This document shows, in pieces, positions 32,860 to 45,362 of a stretch of 64,000 nt of DNA (the stretch's first letter is position 1; every line of letters starts with the position of its first letter). The stretch covers positions 133,500,060-133,564,059 of the forward strand of contig NC_134085.1 of assembly GCF_000715075.1 (NCBI RefSeq), read 5' to 3'. The translations under genes and the position numbers were made by a program. This DNA comes from Nicotiana tabacum (taxonomy: Eukaryota; Streptophyta; Magnoliopsida; Solanales; Solanaceae). The notes beneath the pieces were generated by a model. That model saw only the letters and a program-made list of their open reading frames with translations, had not been told where the DNA came from and made no database searches.

Positions 32860-35800
32860 ATGAGTTCCATGAAGTTTGAAATTGATAGATTCAATGGACG
32901 CAACAACTTCAATATCTGGAAGATCCAGATGATGGCGTTACTGCGGAGGGAAGGTTCAATCCATGCTATTGACGGAAAGTATCCTACGGATATATCAGCT
33001 CCCGACAAGGAGAAGATTGAAGGGGATGCATTGAGTGCAATCCAACTATCCCTTGCACCTAACGTGCTTTGTGAAGTGAGTACGGGTACCGAAGAGACGA
33101 CCAAACAGTTGTGGGAAAAGCTAGAAGGGCTATACCAAGACCGATCAGTGACAACAAGAATGTTGTTACAACGACGTCTTCACACATTTAAGATGGGGTC
33201 AGGTACTTCGTTACAAGATCATTTAGATGTGTTTAATAAACTTGTCATGGACTTACAGATTGCAGGAATTAAAAGGGAGGAGGAGACGCTTGCATGTGCT
33301 TTGCTATTTTCATTGACTTCAGGATATCGTGATATTGAGAATTCAATGATGTATAGCAAGGAGCCTATCAAGCTTGAGCAAGTGCGGCAGGCACTTAACT
33401 CTAGTGATGTGCGGAGGCACATTGAAGGAGAAAGAGATGACCAGGCAAGTGGCCTCTTTGTAAGAGGCCGGACTAGCCAACAGGGAAAGACCAAATCAAA
33501 GCACAAATCAAAGTCTCGTGTGAACAAGAAGAATACAGAGTGTTGGGGTTGTGGCAAGAAGGGGCACTTTGAACGAGATTGCCCAATGTCAAAGTCCAAG
33601 GAAAAGGCGAGTGCATCTACAGTTGAACAGGTACATAATTTTGATAATGATTATGTACTAACAACATCGTGTAATAATAATAGTAGTTATGAAAACAAAT
33701 GGGTGTTAGACTCTGCTTGTACTCTGCATATGACGTTCCGAAAAGACTGGTTTAGCAGCTACGAGAAAAGTGGAGGAACCGTAGTAATGGGCAATAATGC
33801 AACTTGTGCAATAGTTGGCATTGGCTCAGTTCGGGTTCGCTGCCATGATGGAATCGTGAGGACTATTACACAAGTCCGTCATATTCCTGATCTGAAGAAG
33901 AATTTGATCTCCATGGGTACTCTGGATGAACAAGGCTACAGGTACATGAGCGAAGCAGGAACTATGAAGGTGACTAAAGGTTCTTTAGTCATGCTGAAAG
34001 GCAAGCTGGAGAACGGCCTTTACACATTGGCCGGAAGCACCATTGTTGGCTCTGCAAATGCATCTACAGTGCAGTTATCTAATGATGACAAGGCAAGACT
34101 ATGGCACATGAGACTGGGTCATATGAGCGCACGTGGACTGGAGATGTTGAGCAATCGTAAACTTTTGGAAGGTGAGAAGATCAGCACGCTTGACTTTTGT
34201 GAGCACTGCGTTCTAGGGAAGCAGAAGAAGGTCAGCTTCAGCACTGGCAAACACAAGACAAGAGGAGTGCTAGACTACATCCATTCAGATTTATGGGGTC
34301 CTTCTAAACTTCCATCGAAGGGCGGAAAGAGGTATCTTCTCATTTTTATTGATGATTTCTCACGAAAGGTTTGGGTGTATTTTTTGAAGGCAAAAAGTGA
34401 TGCTTTTGAAGCATTTAAAGAGTGGAAGATTTTGGTTGAAAATCAAATGGAGCGGAAAATCAAGTATCTTCGCACAGACAATGGCTTGGAGTTTTGCAAT
34501 GAAGAGTTTAATGAATTCTGCAAGGTTCATGGGATCTCAAGACATAGGACTGTCAAGCATACCCCACAGCAGAATGGAGTTGCCGAGAGAATGAACAGAA
34601 CTCTTCTTTAAAAGGCTCGTTGTATGCTCCTACAAGCCAAAATGTCCAAAGTATTTTGGGCTGAAGCAGTTCACACTGCTGCTCATATTGTCAATCGATC
34701 TCCAGCATCGGCAATTGACTTTAAGACTCCGAATGAGGTATGGTCAGGTGAACCCTCTAACTATTCATACTTACGAGTATTTGGGTGTCCAGCTTATTAT
34801 CACGTTAATGAAGGAAAGCTTGAACCAAGGGCTAAGAAGGCCATATTCGTAGGGTATGTGGATGGAGTAAAATGGTACAAACTTTGGTGTTTGTCTTTAC
34901 TCAAATTTATAGTTAGTAGAGATGTCACCTTCGATGAATCCTCTATACTTGATCCCCGTAAAGTTTCCGTGGAGTTTTCAGGAAACAAGAACAACGAGCA
35001 GGTGGAGCTTCCGGTGGAGCTTGCCAAGGAAAAGGATCAAGAGACTCAGGTTAAAGATGAGTCAGAAGATGTAGGCGTTGAAGAACTTGTTGTCAATGAA
35101 CCATACACAATTGCGAAGGGGAGGGAGAAGAGGCAGACACGAGAACCGGAACGCCTTATAAATCAAGCAAACTTGATTGCATATGCGTTCGTAGCTGCAC
35201 AAGAAGAGATTAAAGATCTGGAGCCCTCCTCGTATATTGAAGCAACTTCTTGCAAGGATGCCGCACAATGGCGGTTATCCATGACTGAAGAGATGGAGTC
35301 TCTTCACAAGAATCAGACATGGGTCTTAGTGAAAAGACAAAAGGGGAAGAGGACAGTTGGATGCAAGTGGGTCTACCGAAAGAAAGAGGGAATTCCTGAA
35401 GTGGAAGATGCTAGGTTCAAGACGAGATTGGTTGCAAAAGGTTTCAGCCAAAAGGAGGGAATTGACTACAATGAGATTTTCTCTCCGGTCGTGAAGCATA
35501 GCTCAATTCGCGTGCTACTAGCATTGGTTGCACAATTTGACTTGGAGCTTCAACAGCTTGATGTCAAAACTGCTTTCTTACACGGTGATCTAGAAGAGAC
35601 AATCTATATGGATCAACCTGAAGGTTTCCTAGCTGAGGGAAAAGAAGATCACGTATGCCAACTAAAGAAGTCTTTGTATGGTTTGAAGCAATCCCCTAGA
35701 CAGTGGTACAAGAGGTTTGATGCATTCATGACTACACATGAATTCTCAATGAGTGCATTTGATAGTTGTGTGTATCACAAGAAGATGTCTGGTAACTCAA

Positions 35801-36783
35801 TGATTTATTTACTGTTGTATGTTGATGATATGCTTATTGCTGCTAACAACATTACAGAGATAAATGCTTTGAAGAAACTATTGAGTAAGGAATTTGACAT
35901 GAAGGATTTAGGAGCTGCAAAGAAAATCCTTGGTATGGAGATTTCAAGAGAAGACGATGTTGTACATCTTTCTCAGAAGAGGTATATTGAAAGGGTTCTC
36001 GAGAGATTCAATATGCAAACGTGCAAGCCTGTAAGTACACCATTAGCTCCTCATTTTAAACTTTCAGAGTCACAAATGCCTCAGTCTGAGGATGAGGTGG
36101 AGCATATGTCAAAGATTCCTTATGCCAGTGCACTTGGTAGTATTATGTATGCTATGGTATGCACACGTCCAGATATTGCTCAATCTGTAAGTGTGGTAAG
36201 TAGATACATGTCCAACCCAGGAAAGAGGCATTGGGAAGCTGTCAAGTGGATATTGAGATATCTCAAAGGAGCTTCTGGTGTTGGTCTTACCTTTCGAAAA
36301 AGTGGTACAGGTATTTCAATTCTCGGTTATGTGGATTCTGACTATGCAGGAGATCTTGACAGAAGAAGGTCCACAACTGGATACATCTTTACCCTCGTTG
36401 GCAGTGCCGTCAGTTGGAAGTCGACTTTGCAGTCGATTGTCGCTTTGTCTACGACAGAAGCAGAATACATGGCAGCAGCGGAGGCGGTAAAGGAAGCTAT
36501 CTGGTTGAAAAGTTTAGTAGCGGAATTGAGTTTGGTTCAGCTGGAATCAACTCTTAGATGTGATAGTCAGAGTGCTATTCATCTAATGAAAAATCAGAGA
36601 TTTCATGAGCGCACTAAACACATTGATGTCAGATTTCATTTTATTCGAGATGTTATTGATGAGGGAACTATCAAGGTCGTGAAGGTTATCACAGACGATA
36701 ATGCTGCAGACATGTTGACCAAGATAGTCCCGCTCGCTAAGTTTGCACACTGCAAGGACTTGGCGGGGGTGTGCATCAACTGA
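32860..36783 (+). pseudogene. Copia gag-pol polyprotein with one in-frame stop
   Basis: The ATG at 32860 opens a 1307-codon frame. Gag ends with the zinc knuckle CWGCGKKGHFERDC (residues 228-241). Protease reads WVLDSACTLH (281-290). The integrase zinc motif uses H416, H421, C447 and C450, and the catalytic residues are D477 (HSDLWGP), D540 (RTDNG) and E576 (NGVAERMN). TAA at 34609-34611 stops translation after residue 583. The same frame resumes at once ([13 protein letters not shown]) and carries RT (YVDDML, about 35818) and RNase H ([21 protein letters not shown]), ending at 36783. All catalytic motifs look intact, so the stop is the only evident defect. Confidence 0.92.
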
Positions 36784-36920
36784 TGCAACTCCGAAGAGAA
36801 CAGTTGCTAGGTGGAGGTGGTATGTTCAACAATGATTTGATTCTTCTTGTTTCTTACAACGGGGTTGCCCAGTAAGCTTAGAAGTTTTGGCCAGAGTTGT
36901 TCACACGCTCGAAACGCAAA

Positions 36921-36939
36921 CCAAGGTGGAGATTGAAAA
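36921..36939 (+). other. Copia polypurine tract
   Basis: The sequence caaggtggagattgaaaa lies just before the 3' LTR start TGTTGG. It is the likely plus-strand primer. Confidence 0.7.
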
Positions 36940-37356
36940 TGTTGGTTTATGTTTAGTCAACAATGGCATGCTGAAAATGTTGGTTTATGTTTAGTCAACA
37001 ATGGCATGCCAATTGGAAGAGTTGGTGGAAAGAGTTGGTGTGGATGCTAGGAGGAAGCTTCCTCCTTTGATGTCACCCATGACATCAAGAGGAGGTAGTT
37101 TGATGTCACCAATGACATCAAGAGGAGGTCTTTACCTCTATAAATAGATGCACTCCTTCACTTGTAGAAATCATCCCAAAATAATACAATACATAGTGAG
37201 TAGAGAGTTAAGAGAGAAATTCTCTTAAGTGTAATTGGGAAATCTCCCCTTCCTTTGTTAATATTAAAAAGGGCAATTGTTCTCTGGTGGACGTAGGATT
37301 ATTTTGATCCGAACCACGTTAAATCTTGTGTTCTTTCTTTTACGTTTCCGCTAACA
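36940..37356 (+). repeat. Copia 3' LTR with a 38-bp 5' duplication
   Basis: It has the same termini as the 5' LTR. The first 38 bp (36940-36977: tgttggtttatg to catgctgaaaa) are repeated at 36978, so the LTR start is doubled, including part of the purine tract (tgaaaa). It has one fewer 16-bp internal repeat than the 5' LTR and a few single-base and 3-bp differences. Confidence 0.85.
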
Positions 37357-37439
37357 AAGTATATAAAAGATCTATAAAATTAATATGATTACATATGTAG
37401 TAATCCAAAGGATAAATTTTTGCTATTTCCTCTTTTTGA

Positions 37440-37623
37440 AGACACTGCAGCAGCTAACAATGGTCGTGATTGCAGAACATCGGGAGAGGCTGTCATTCAG
37501 TCAGATGACTCGAGCTTATATATGGCAAGCCATCAACTGAGATCCTCTAAGGAATCTGATGCTTTCACATACCCAGATTCAGATCAAGTAAAATGCTTCT
37601 GTCAGAACAGCCCACCACGTTGA
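37440..37623 (+). CDS. Exon-like fragment of an unidentified host gene, terminal part
   Basis: An open frame reads DTAAANNGRDCRTSG, SSLYMASHQLRSSKES, YPDSDQVKCFCQNSPPR and then TGA. It starts after a clear splice acceptor (tttcctctttttgaag). Composition (polar, Ser-rich, a CxC pair) matches the exon-like piece at 32086-32301, and the strand is the same, so the two may belong to one gene whose intron holds the copia element. I do not recognise the product. Confidence 0.35.
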
Positions 37624-40575
37624 TAAAAGAGTATCAGAGAAACAAATCGGTTACCCTAGTACTTGACCTAGATGCTCAATGCTTTAATCACAATAATGTA
37701 GCAAAAATACACAGCAAATATGGCTGTAACTGAATTCAATATGAAAAACGAAAAGGCAAGAGAAGAGGAAACAAAAACTAAAGAAAGTTGAATTTATCGT
37801 TGCTTTGCTTTGTTTGGATACCTGATGAAAACAACAAAAGATAAATTGTTAAAGAACATGATTTTCTTGCTTGGATCAGAGTGCTAGTGAAACAGGTCAC
37901 AGTCTAAAATGAGTATCGATGTGTTAACTTGAAGACACAGTTATTCAGGTGAGGCTTCAACGGATTGCATTAAAGAGATTGAAATATCTGCAACTAGATC
38001 AAATACCTTTTCCAATGTTGTTGAGTTCTATGACAAGACCCCAATCCTTCTCAACTTGTAACATGAACTTGTGGATAGGATAATCTCATAAGATAGCAGC
38101 CTATTAATTAAGAACCGTGAATGCATGATTTGTATAGAATGAGTAGAAAGAGAGACACTGATCGTTGACCACTGATCTAACTTTTGCAGGCTAAACCATT
38201 CAGCAACTACAGTTTCCTCAATCTAGCAAGTGTAGAAAGCAAGACATATGACTGATTCATCCAATTCAGCAAATCAACTTCTTGCAAATGAAAGCAGCGA
38301 CTCAAGTAAGAGCAGATGTCTATCACAGACATGATTCTTCAAAGATGACAAACTGATTAACTACTTACGAGTTTACATCATGTTAACTTTCAATTTTCAT
38401 TTCATAAAGATTATTTTGATAAGGAAAAGAACAAATAGCAGCTTGTCCAGAGATATCTAAGTTGTACGGCAGTGAATGGGAATTGGGATGAGGAAACAAA
38501 AGAGAAGCTTAGGATTTTCTTTATTAAAATGTTGGTTTGGGCGAGAGCTGCAAGCACACCTTGACTATTCCATCGAATATCTGCTACTTCCACCAAAAGA
38601 GAATTACCTTTGAACCCTGGTCTCCAAGGTTTGCACTCACTTCATTGACCTTGGGCCACACCGTTAGGTGCAAGAGAATCTTAGATGTAGTTTTTCGTTT
38701 CAAGCATTAATAAGAAAAACTGTCCAAGTTCTATTACTTAACTCTGATTTATTACAATAAGAAGTTGCTGACGGAAACAGAGCAACAGCTTTCTTCAGTA
38801 ATACAGCAAAAGAGCAGTTCAGAAGCAGATGTACCACATTATGTTTTAACTGTTCTCTTACAAAAGTAAAGTTGGCAATTCACATCAACTAGAAAGGATG
38901 CAAACTGTTGTCTCAAAAATCAAAACTGTAGGACATAGTGCCAAGACTCGATATCAAGCAAAAGATCAAAAGACCACTAGAAAAACAAATATATATGCCC
39001 GTAAAAATTTGATGACTTATGCCAAATGATTGTTGATACTGAAAAATGGCTTGATCAGAATGTACAGGCTTTTTCCTCATTTGATATGTAACCTTTTGCT
39101 AACTAAGAGATCAACTTGACAACCATAGAGGCAAGATACTATTTGTAAACCCATAAGTGATCATCTTTGCAAAATTCACCAACCACTAGCAACCAACAGA
39201 TTTAGAAGAAAGCCTATTTAATTGACAAATAAAAGAAACAATTTGATCGATAACACAGTGATAACGATAACATATGCAAAAGAAAATTAGAAAACCAAGG
39301 TATCCCATCAGGCAGTTAAAAACAGTGATGTAATTTAACAAACATCTCTTTTAGCGATTATCTGAACAGCTTACCTGAGATAGAAACAAGAATCACAATT
39401 AATCATGTCCCCTTTGCCTTCAATGATTCTCAATGGTTCTACCTAGAGGACCACAAACTCACAATGTCATTTAGAAACACTTCCAGACGATGTCAAAAGT
39501 CTATGGTTAGAGTTAGACACCGAAAGTTGATAGAGGCAGAGATTCACAAGTGCTTAAGATAATAAGCTATGTATAAAGTTGATAGGAACGAAACTTAGAA
39601 GTGCTTAGGGTAATGAGTTCTCTATAAAGATCTTTCCCAATCTGCTCAAAGCCTCAAACATGTCAAGGGGATCATCTGTTGTTGACCAACTCTAGTGGAA
39701 CCTATATGCTGCAGCCTGATATTTTGCACCATGCAAGGCAAGGAAAAGATAGATAATAAGGCGACATAGGTAGACCGGAGAGAGTGAGAGTGATGAAGCC
39801 TACAAGTTTTTCATTGGGAATTTCTCTTTTTTTTCACCTTTATTGAATTACTAAATATTGTTTAACATTTTCCTCACGTTTTCCATTCACTCTTTCTTCT
39901 CGAAAAAAATGTATGACTTCAGCATCAAAAGCATAAAAGGCTGTTCCTCGGAAACCACTTTTCTTGTCCTTGGCAATATCTGCATCAAAACGGAGCATTG
40001 GAGTAGTTAGAGGAGATGAAATCTATCTGTGGCTTCAAAAATTCATCTCAACTGCTATTTATTGGCTTTGTTAAATGATACAATGCTAAAGGCCCAACCC
40101 CTGATATCTTCTGCTATGAGGCAACCTGGAAGCTGCATATATAGAGGAAACAAAAAATTACTTTGGATCAAGCTCTAATCAAACTTAGCTGAATCCATTC
40201 ATCTGAGTTGGGAACACTTAAATGGTCCCTAAGAATCCAAAACCTACAGGCTACAAGTGGGTAAAACATTTGATCCGTGATAATTAACTTCTTATTGATA
40301 CAACAATTTCCAAGCCCAGAGCTCAGTGCCCAAACTACAATATGCTTGCTATCAAGGTGTATCCCATATAGCTTTCAGCCTTTCACTACATACTGTATTT
40401 GATTTTTCTACCACCAAATGACAAGTTACTGACTATATCTAGAGAGAAAGAGCGATAAAGAGCAGTCCTAATCCATGCTTACATATTTAGTAGACTAAAA
40501 CTCCATTAAACAAATGGAGCTGCAACACAAAATCGCAGCATGATTAAAAGTTGCTAAAGAACTTTTACTTCTAAT
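37624..40575. other. Intergenic between the exon-like fragment and the prenyltransferase
   Basis: No open frame of convincing quality and no recognisable mobile element. The sequence is AT-rich and low in repeats. It could hold 3' untranslated sequence or introns of the flanking genes; nothing in it proves this. Confidence 0.5.
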
Positions 40576-41448
40576 TCATGCCTGCTTCTTCTTCTCCTTC
40601 AAATACAAGTAGTTTCTCTGGAAGTCTAAAACTACCCAAACCAAATGCCTCAAACCTATCTCAGGCCATAGTGCAGTGGGAGAATAAAGAAGACAATTTG
40701 CACTCTGCCACAAAAGAAAGTTGCTTAACCGAGACTCTCCAGAAGTCCGTATAATAATGTCTGGATCAGGAACAACTGCCATGTACATATGTCTGTCAAC
40801 ATTTGTTACACCAATAAGATGGTCATCCTTGTCCTTCCCATTTTCTTCGAGTCCAATTAAATTGCCTCCAGCATTATTTGCATCTCGTTTTCTAATCTCA
40901 TCCCATTTTTCTTCACAAGATTCTTGAACAGCATGCACAATCTCATCTGTTGAAGTGTAGGCAACACAAACAGATAATACAGCTTTTGAATGACCTGCTG
41001 TCTTTACCATAGCCCTCTCAGCCGCTGACCTGACAGGGTCGCTCAGAAGTTTTAGGTTTCCTTGAAAGTAAATCCTAATGCCAAGGTGGTTTGCAATGCT
41101 CTCCTCTTTAATTAATTCATCAATTTTTTCCTGCATCAGTTTCATTAGGGATTCAACTTCTTCAGGTCTTCGTCTGAAGTTGTCAATGCTGAAGGCATAA
41201 ACCGTTATATATTTTACACCAAGCTCGTAACAATATTTTAGCATGTTGATAAGAGCTGAAAATCCAGCCTTATGTCCATCCCCATCTAGCAAGTTCTGTT
41301 TCTTAGAATATCTACGGTTTCCATCCATAATGAAAGCAATATGACTAGGAACAGGACCCACAGAAAGCACAGAAAATATACATTGGCGAAAAAAGCTGCT
41401 AATATTATCAAATAGATGGCCCACTTGTTTACCGTTCACAGCTTCCAT
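40576..41448 (-). CDS. CPT: cis-Prenyltransferase, dehydrodolichyl diphosphate synthase type
   Basis: This enzyme adds isopentenyl diphosphate units in cis to farnesyl diphosphate to make dehydrodolichyl diphosphate, the precursor of dolichol for protein glycosylation at the ER. The 290-residue frame is intact. Region I is FIMDGNRR (39-46) with the catalytic Asp42. Region III contains FSIDNFRRRPEEV (86-98). IIIRTSGESRLSNFLLWQ (231-248) and YSPTALWPEIGLRHLVW (255-271) are regions IV and V. A hydrophobic segment (20-40) precedes region I. It lacks a C-terminal RxG motif, as usual for the plant subunit that pairs with a Nogo-B-receptor-like partner (LEW1). The start at 41448 is the first in-frame ATG: the open frame extends 14 codons upstream but only from TTG, just after a splice acceptor. 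Confidence 0.93.
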   Translation of the reverse strand: MEAVNGKQVGHLFDNISSFFRQCIFSVLSVGPVPSHIAFIMDGNRRYSKKQNLLDGDGHKAGFSALINMLKYCYELGVKYITVYAFSIDNFRRRPEEVESLMKLMQEKIDELIKEESIANHLGIRIYFQGNLKLLSDPVRSAAERAMVKTAGHSKAVLSVCVAYTSTDEIVHAVQESCEEKWDEIRKRDANNAGGNLIGLEENGKDKDDHLIGVTNVDRHMYMAVVPDPDIIIRTSGESRLSNFLLWQSANCLLYSPTALWPEIGLRHLVWVVLDFQRNYLYLKEKKKQA

Positions 41449-41490
41449 ATCAACCCTCTGACCTAGTGCTAGATCATGCACCAAGATCAA

Positions 41491-41513
41491 CCTAATAAAA
41501 AATTAGAGAATTT
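41491..41513 (-). other. Candidate splice acceptor in the 5' leader of the prenyltransferase gene
   Basis: On the minus strand the sequence reads tctctaattttttattag/g, an AG acceptor after a T-rich tract, 43 bases before the ATG. It suggests an intron in the 5' UTR, with the first exon somewhere in 41520-42470. I could not fix the donor. Confidence 0.4.
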
Positions 41514-43439
41514 AGTCTCAACTAACAGCCATGATAGCATGAAACTAGAGCAGAACATAATCAATTTTTTCCTGTTCGTATAGAAAATAACCAATGTAGA
41601 AAAAGGGCAAACATAACGAATGTAAGTTGACATCACCATATACGTTGACCCCCTTGACATTTCAATGTATCTAATTATTTATATTTTGACACCCCTTGAT
41701 GAAAATTCTAGCTCCGCGCCACTGCACTAGACTCCAAGTTTTGTTAGATATGTGAGGAAGCTAGAAGCTTCACTAGTGCCAGCATATCAGAATGTACATT
41801 GCAATCTATCTAGAGTAATTATTTTTGTTTTTCTTCTTTTTTGTGATAGGTGAGATCCAAGGGGTTACCCACTTAAGCCAAAAAAAGAAAAGGTCCAAAC
41901 AAAAAAAGGCTTTGCATTAAGACAAACACAACAACTATGCCTTAGTCCCAAACAAGTTAGGTGTTGGCTATATGAATCCTCATTTCATTCGTTTAGCTCA
42001 ACTCATATCATCGTCATTACCAAAATAAACTAAAAGTGCAAGTGTGTATATATAGAGATAGATAGATATAGAAGGTCTCTACAAAGTCTAAAACATATAC
42101 CCAACTACTTAGTAGTTATCACCTACATAGATTGTGCCCTGTCTCTTAATTGAGACACACCATATAGAAAATAAAGCAAACAAAATATGGCATAGAAGAA
42201 AAAAGACAAGTAAAAATCGGATCTTTGAAAAGTGTAACCCAATTGAAGTATGGTATTTACCTTTGATATGCATTGACTGATCTTCACTAGTTGGGCACAG
42301 CAATCAAAAGATCCCTTAATTGCATAAGCAAATTGAAGTTTCTTAGGTGATGGGAAGAAGATGGGTTTAAAGGCGGGTTGGACTTCTAATGTTCGGGTTG
42401 ATCTGGTGGTTTTGAATTGGGATCCAAATGGGTTGTTGTAATTGCTATTTTTTCCTTGTGAATAAAGTACTGGCTCTTGAGCCCTTATATTTCCGGGATA
42501 AGTTCACAAATACCTACCCAACACAAACAATTTACCCGCAATATTTATCCGCTCTATCTCTTCCATGGATCATAGAATACTTATTGGTGATCAGCAATAT
42601 TTATGGGTTCTTACTTTGCTTCCTATTTTTTAATTATTAACTTTTTTCCCCACTTAAGCTTATCGCGTCCAAGGTACAATGGTGGACCTCACTAAAAAAA
42701 TTTATCTTCTTCCATTAATAGTTAAGTTGTTCTCTTCCTTCAATTCTAGTTCTAGACCTTATACCCAATGTTTGATTTGGTTGCCACCGGATTATTTTCT
42801 AGTTTTATTCCCTTTTTTCATTGTTTTTATCCATATCTATTTTCTTACGCTCTTTGTTATATAATAACTGATAGAGTATTTTTTTTCCCTTCTTTGTTTC
42901 ATTTTTTTTTTCTCCATAACAATTATAAAAATAAAAAAAAACTATATAGTATATCTTATTTCTCGTTTTCTTTTTATCTTTTATTTTTTTAAAAATATAT
43001 GTATTACAATAAATATTTCTAGCATATAGGATCCAAAATTATTTATCATTATAATAAAATGACATATTCGTATTTAATATTATTATAAAGTACTTGTCAT
43101 AATGGTTTTTCAAAACTGCATATAAATATACCAAATAGGTATATTACTATTTTATGTCTTTCGATACCTATTTCATGTACAATGAATATTATTTTCATGG
43201 AACTCCATCATAAAATTTATTTAAGAAAATATTTGCAATGACCTAGTTGGAAAAAATTTAAAAATGTCTTATTTATTATGGTACATTGTTATATTATATT
43301 GTATACTATAAAAGTATAATGTCACTATAACCATGACTTTAACTTTGCATAATAGCACCTAGATGATTCAACAAATAGCGGTCGGAGTTAAGGGTGGCAA
43401 GTGGGCCGATTTGGTAAGGTGTTCAATGTAGATTTTATT
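41514..43439. other. Upstream region of the prenyltransferase gene
   Basis: No gene is seen. It probably includes a 5' UTR intron and the promoter on the minus strand. The segment 42260-42470 is less AT-rich (ggtgatgggaagaagatggg) and could hold the first non-coding exon. 42640-43340 is very AT-rich with no coding signal. Confidence 0.4.
41922..42020 (-). mobile_element. SINE 3'-end fragment
   Basis: On the + strand it reads acacaacaactatgccttag, then cccaaacaagttagg and ggctatatgaatcctcat. This block is a widespread plant SINE end, seen here in minus orientation with a short degraded TTG tail at 41922-41934. No target duplication was found. Confidence 0.6.
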
Positions 43440-45362
43440 AAGGTAGTGCGCCTCGCCATTGAAAGAAAGTTTGATTTTCACCCTGATAATTTAGCTTTGA
43501 AATTATCTAATATGTACTGAAATTTATTTGAAGTTGGTTTCTTCACAAACAACGGGAATCCAAGGTACTTACCAAAGAGGGTACCCTCCCTCATGTTAAA
43601 AGATGATAGGACAAAATTTTTGTCTGATTGAGAAGTGTTCTTGGAGAAATATATTTTCGATTTTTCAAAATTTATACTTTGCCCAGATTTTTGTGTGAAA
43701 ATTGTCAGTATCAATAATAGTGTGTACAGTTGATATACTTATTTTAGATGTTAAGGTGATATCATCTGCAAAAAGTAGATGAGATATTTGAGGTCCTTTG
43801 TGGGATAGCTTGATAGCTTTCCATTGCTGATAATCCACCAATTGGTGTATTTCTCTTGATAGTCTTTCAAGACATAAGATGAAGATGTAAGGGGATAATG
43901 GATCACCTTGCCTAATGCCCCTTGATGGATAGAAAAAAGGTGAAGGGTGCCCATTTATAAGGATTGAAATGGAAGTAGTTGTAATACAAGACATAATAAG
44001 AGAGATGATTTTGTGAGGGAAATTAAAGAAATGTAAAATTTCTTTGATAAATCCCCATTCCATTTCAAAGGCCTTTTCAATGTCTAGTTTGATTAGAAAA
44101 TTTGCAATTTTACCCTTCTTCTTTCTAAAGTTTTGAAGAATTTCTTGAACGATGATGGCATTATCTGCTACTCTTCGCCCCTTTAGGAAAGCAGATTGTT
44201 CTGGACTAAGTACTTTAGTGAATAATGACTTTATACGGTGTACAATTAATTTAGTTATAATTTTGTAGATAGTGTTTCAGAGTCCGATTGGGCGATACTG
44301 AATGATCATTGAAGGATTTTTGAATTTAGGAATTAGGCAAAGATAGGTTGTATTAATCTGAATTGATATTTTTTCAGAAATAAAAACTTCATTACAAAAG
44401 GTTACTACTGATTGTGAAATTTGAGGCCAATATGTTTGGTAAAAAATAAGGATGTAACCCTTTCGGCCCCGGTGCTTTAAGAGGTTGGAAAGAATGTATG
44501 GCTTGATATATTTCTTTTATAGTTAAAGGTCTTGACAAGTGTGACTGGTCTATATTAGTAAGAGTATTACTATCATGCTTTGGTAGCTTGACGAGGGAAT
44601 TAATATGAGTAGTGGTGAATAATGTGTTGTTGTAGTTAATTATTAAGGAGTTTACCAACGGTTGTTCCGTAATTCAATTACCACCTAGGTCCTTGAGGGC
44701 AGTGATTCTATTCTGTCTCCTATGTTGAAGTATAGTGAGGTGGAAAACTTGGTATTGGTGTCCCCTTGTTGTAGCCAATTTATTCTTGATTTTAAGCGCC
44801 AAAAATCCTCCTCCAGTCTTAGTAGTTGATTAAATCCTGTTATAAGATCTTGTTCTAAAATTTGGAGGAAGTGGCTAGTAGGGTAAGAGGGAGAGGATTG
44901 TAGCCCACTTAGGCATGCTAGGATGTTCTTTTGTTTTTTAAAGAGGTTCCCAAAAGTGTGTTGATTCCAATGTTGAATCTCTTCACTGAAATCCTCTATA
45001 GCAGTTAATAAAGGCTTATTAGGAGTCCAATTATTAGTAATAAGAGAAGGAAAGGATGGGTGCGATGTCCAAATTATTTCAAATCGAATTATTCTTTTAC
45101 GACTGAATTTATGCTTTAAATTGAGTAGTAAGGGGCAGTGATCCGAATGAGTTCTAGGAAGGTGTTGTACGTTGGCTTCAGGAAATAAATCGAGCCAATC
45201 ATAGTTACAAACGAATATGTCTAAACGTTCTAGAATTCTATCAGCTAGACCTCGTTTATTTGTCCAGGTATATCTACTTCCTCTAAAGCCTAAATCCAGT
45301 AAATTACAATAATCAAGGCAACAAATGAATTTATCACATCTTGAATTATCTATCAACGTACC
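43440..45362 (-). pseudogene. LINE ORF2 fragment: endonuclease C-terminus and reverse transcriptase
   Basis: This is a non-LTR retrotransposon on the minus strand. From right to left in plus coordinates it reads the endonuclease end (LLDLGFRGSRYTWTNKRG near 45290, then HSDHCPLLL near 45140). A linker follows (DFWRLKSRINWLQQGDTNTKF near 44770). RT reads LKAPGPKGLHP (44470, where PGPDG is usual), RGIRQGDPLSPYIF (43910) and LLFADDITL (43765). Frames break near 44670, 44390 and 43700. It ends abruptly near 43440 without a 3' UTR or poly(A), so it is truncated at that end. Confidence 0.85.

Larger units (their letters stand above)
32410..37356 (+). mobile_element. Near-intact Ty1/copia element (Tnt1/Tto1-like)
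   Basis: The 5' LTR is 32410-32803, the primer site 32806-32817, the polyprotein 32860-36783, the purine tract 36921-36939 and the 3' LTR 36940-37356. Domain order gag, protease, integrase, RT, RNase H is that of copia. The LTRs are nearly identical apart from small indels, which suggests a recent origin. No 5-bp target duplication is seen at the outer LTR ends (gaagg versus aagta), consistent with the extra tail copy at 32302-32409. One in-frame stop separates the two halves of the ORF. Confidence 0.9.

Noticed and set aside
41478..41490. Prenyltransferase start at 41490
   Set aside because: The codon there is TTG, directly after a splice acceptor. The first in-frame ATG at 41448 gives a start typical of the family.
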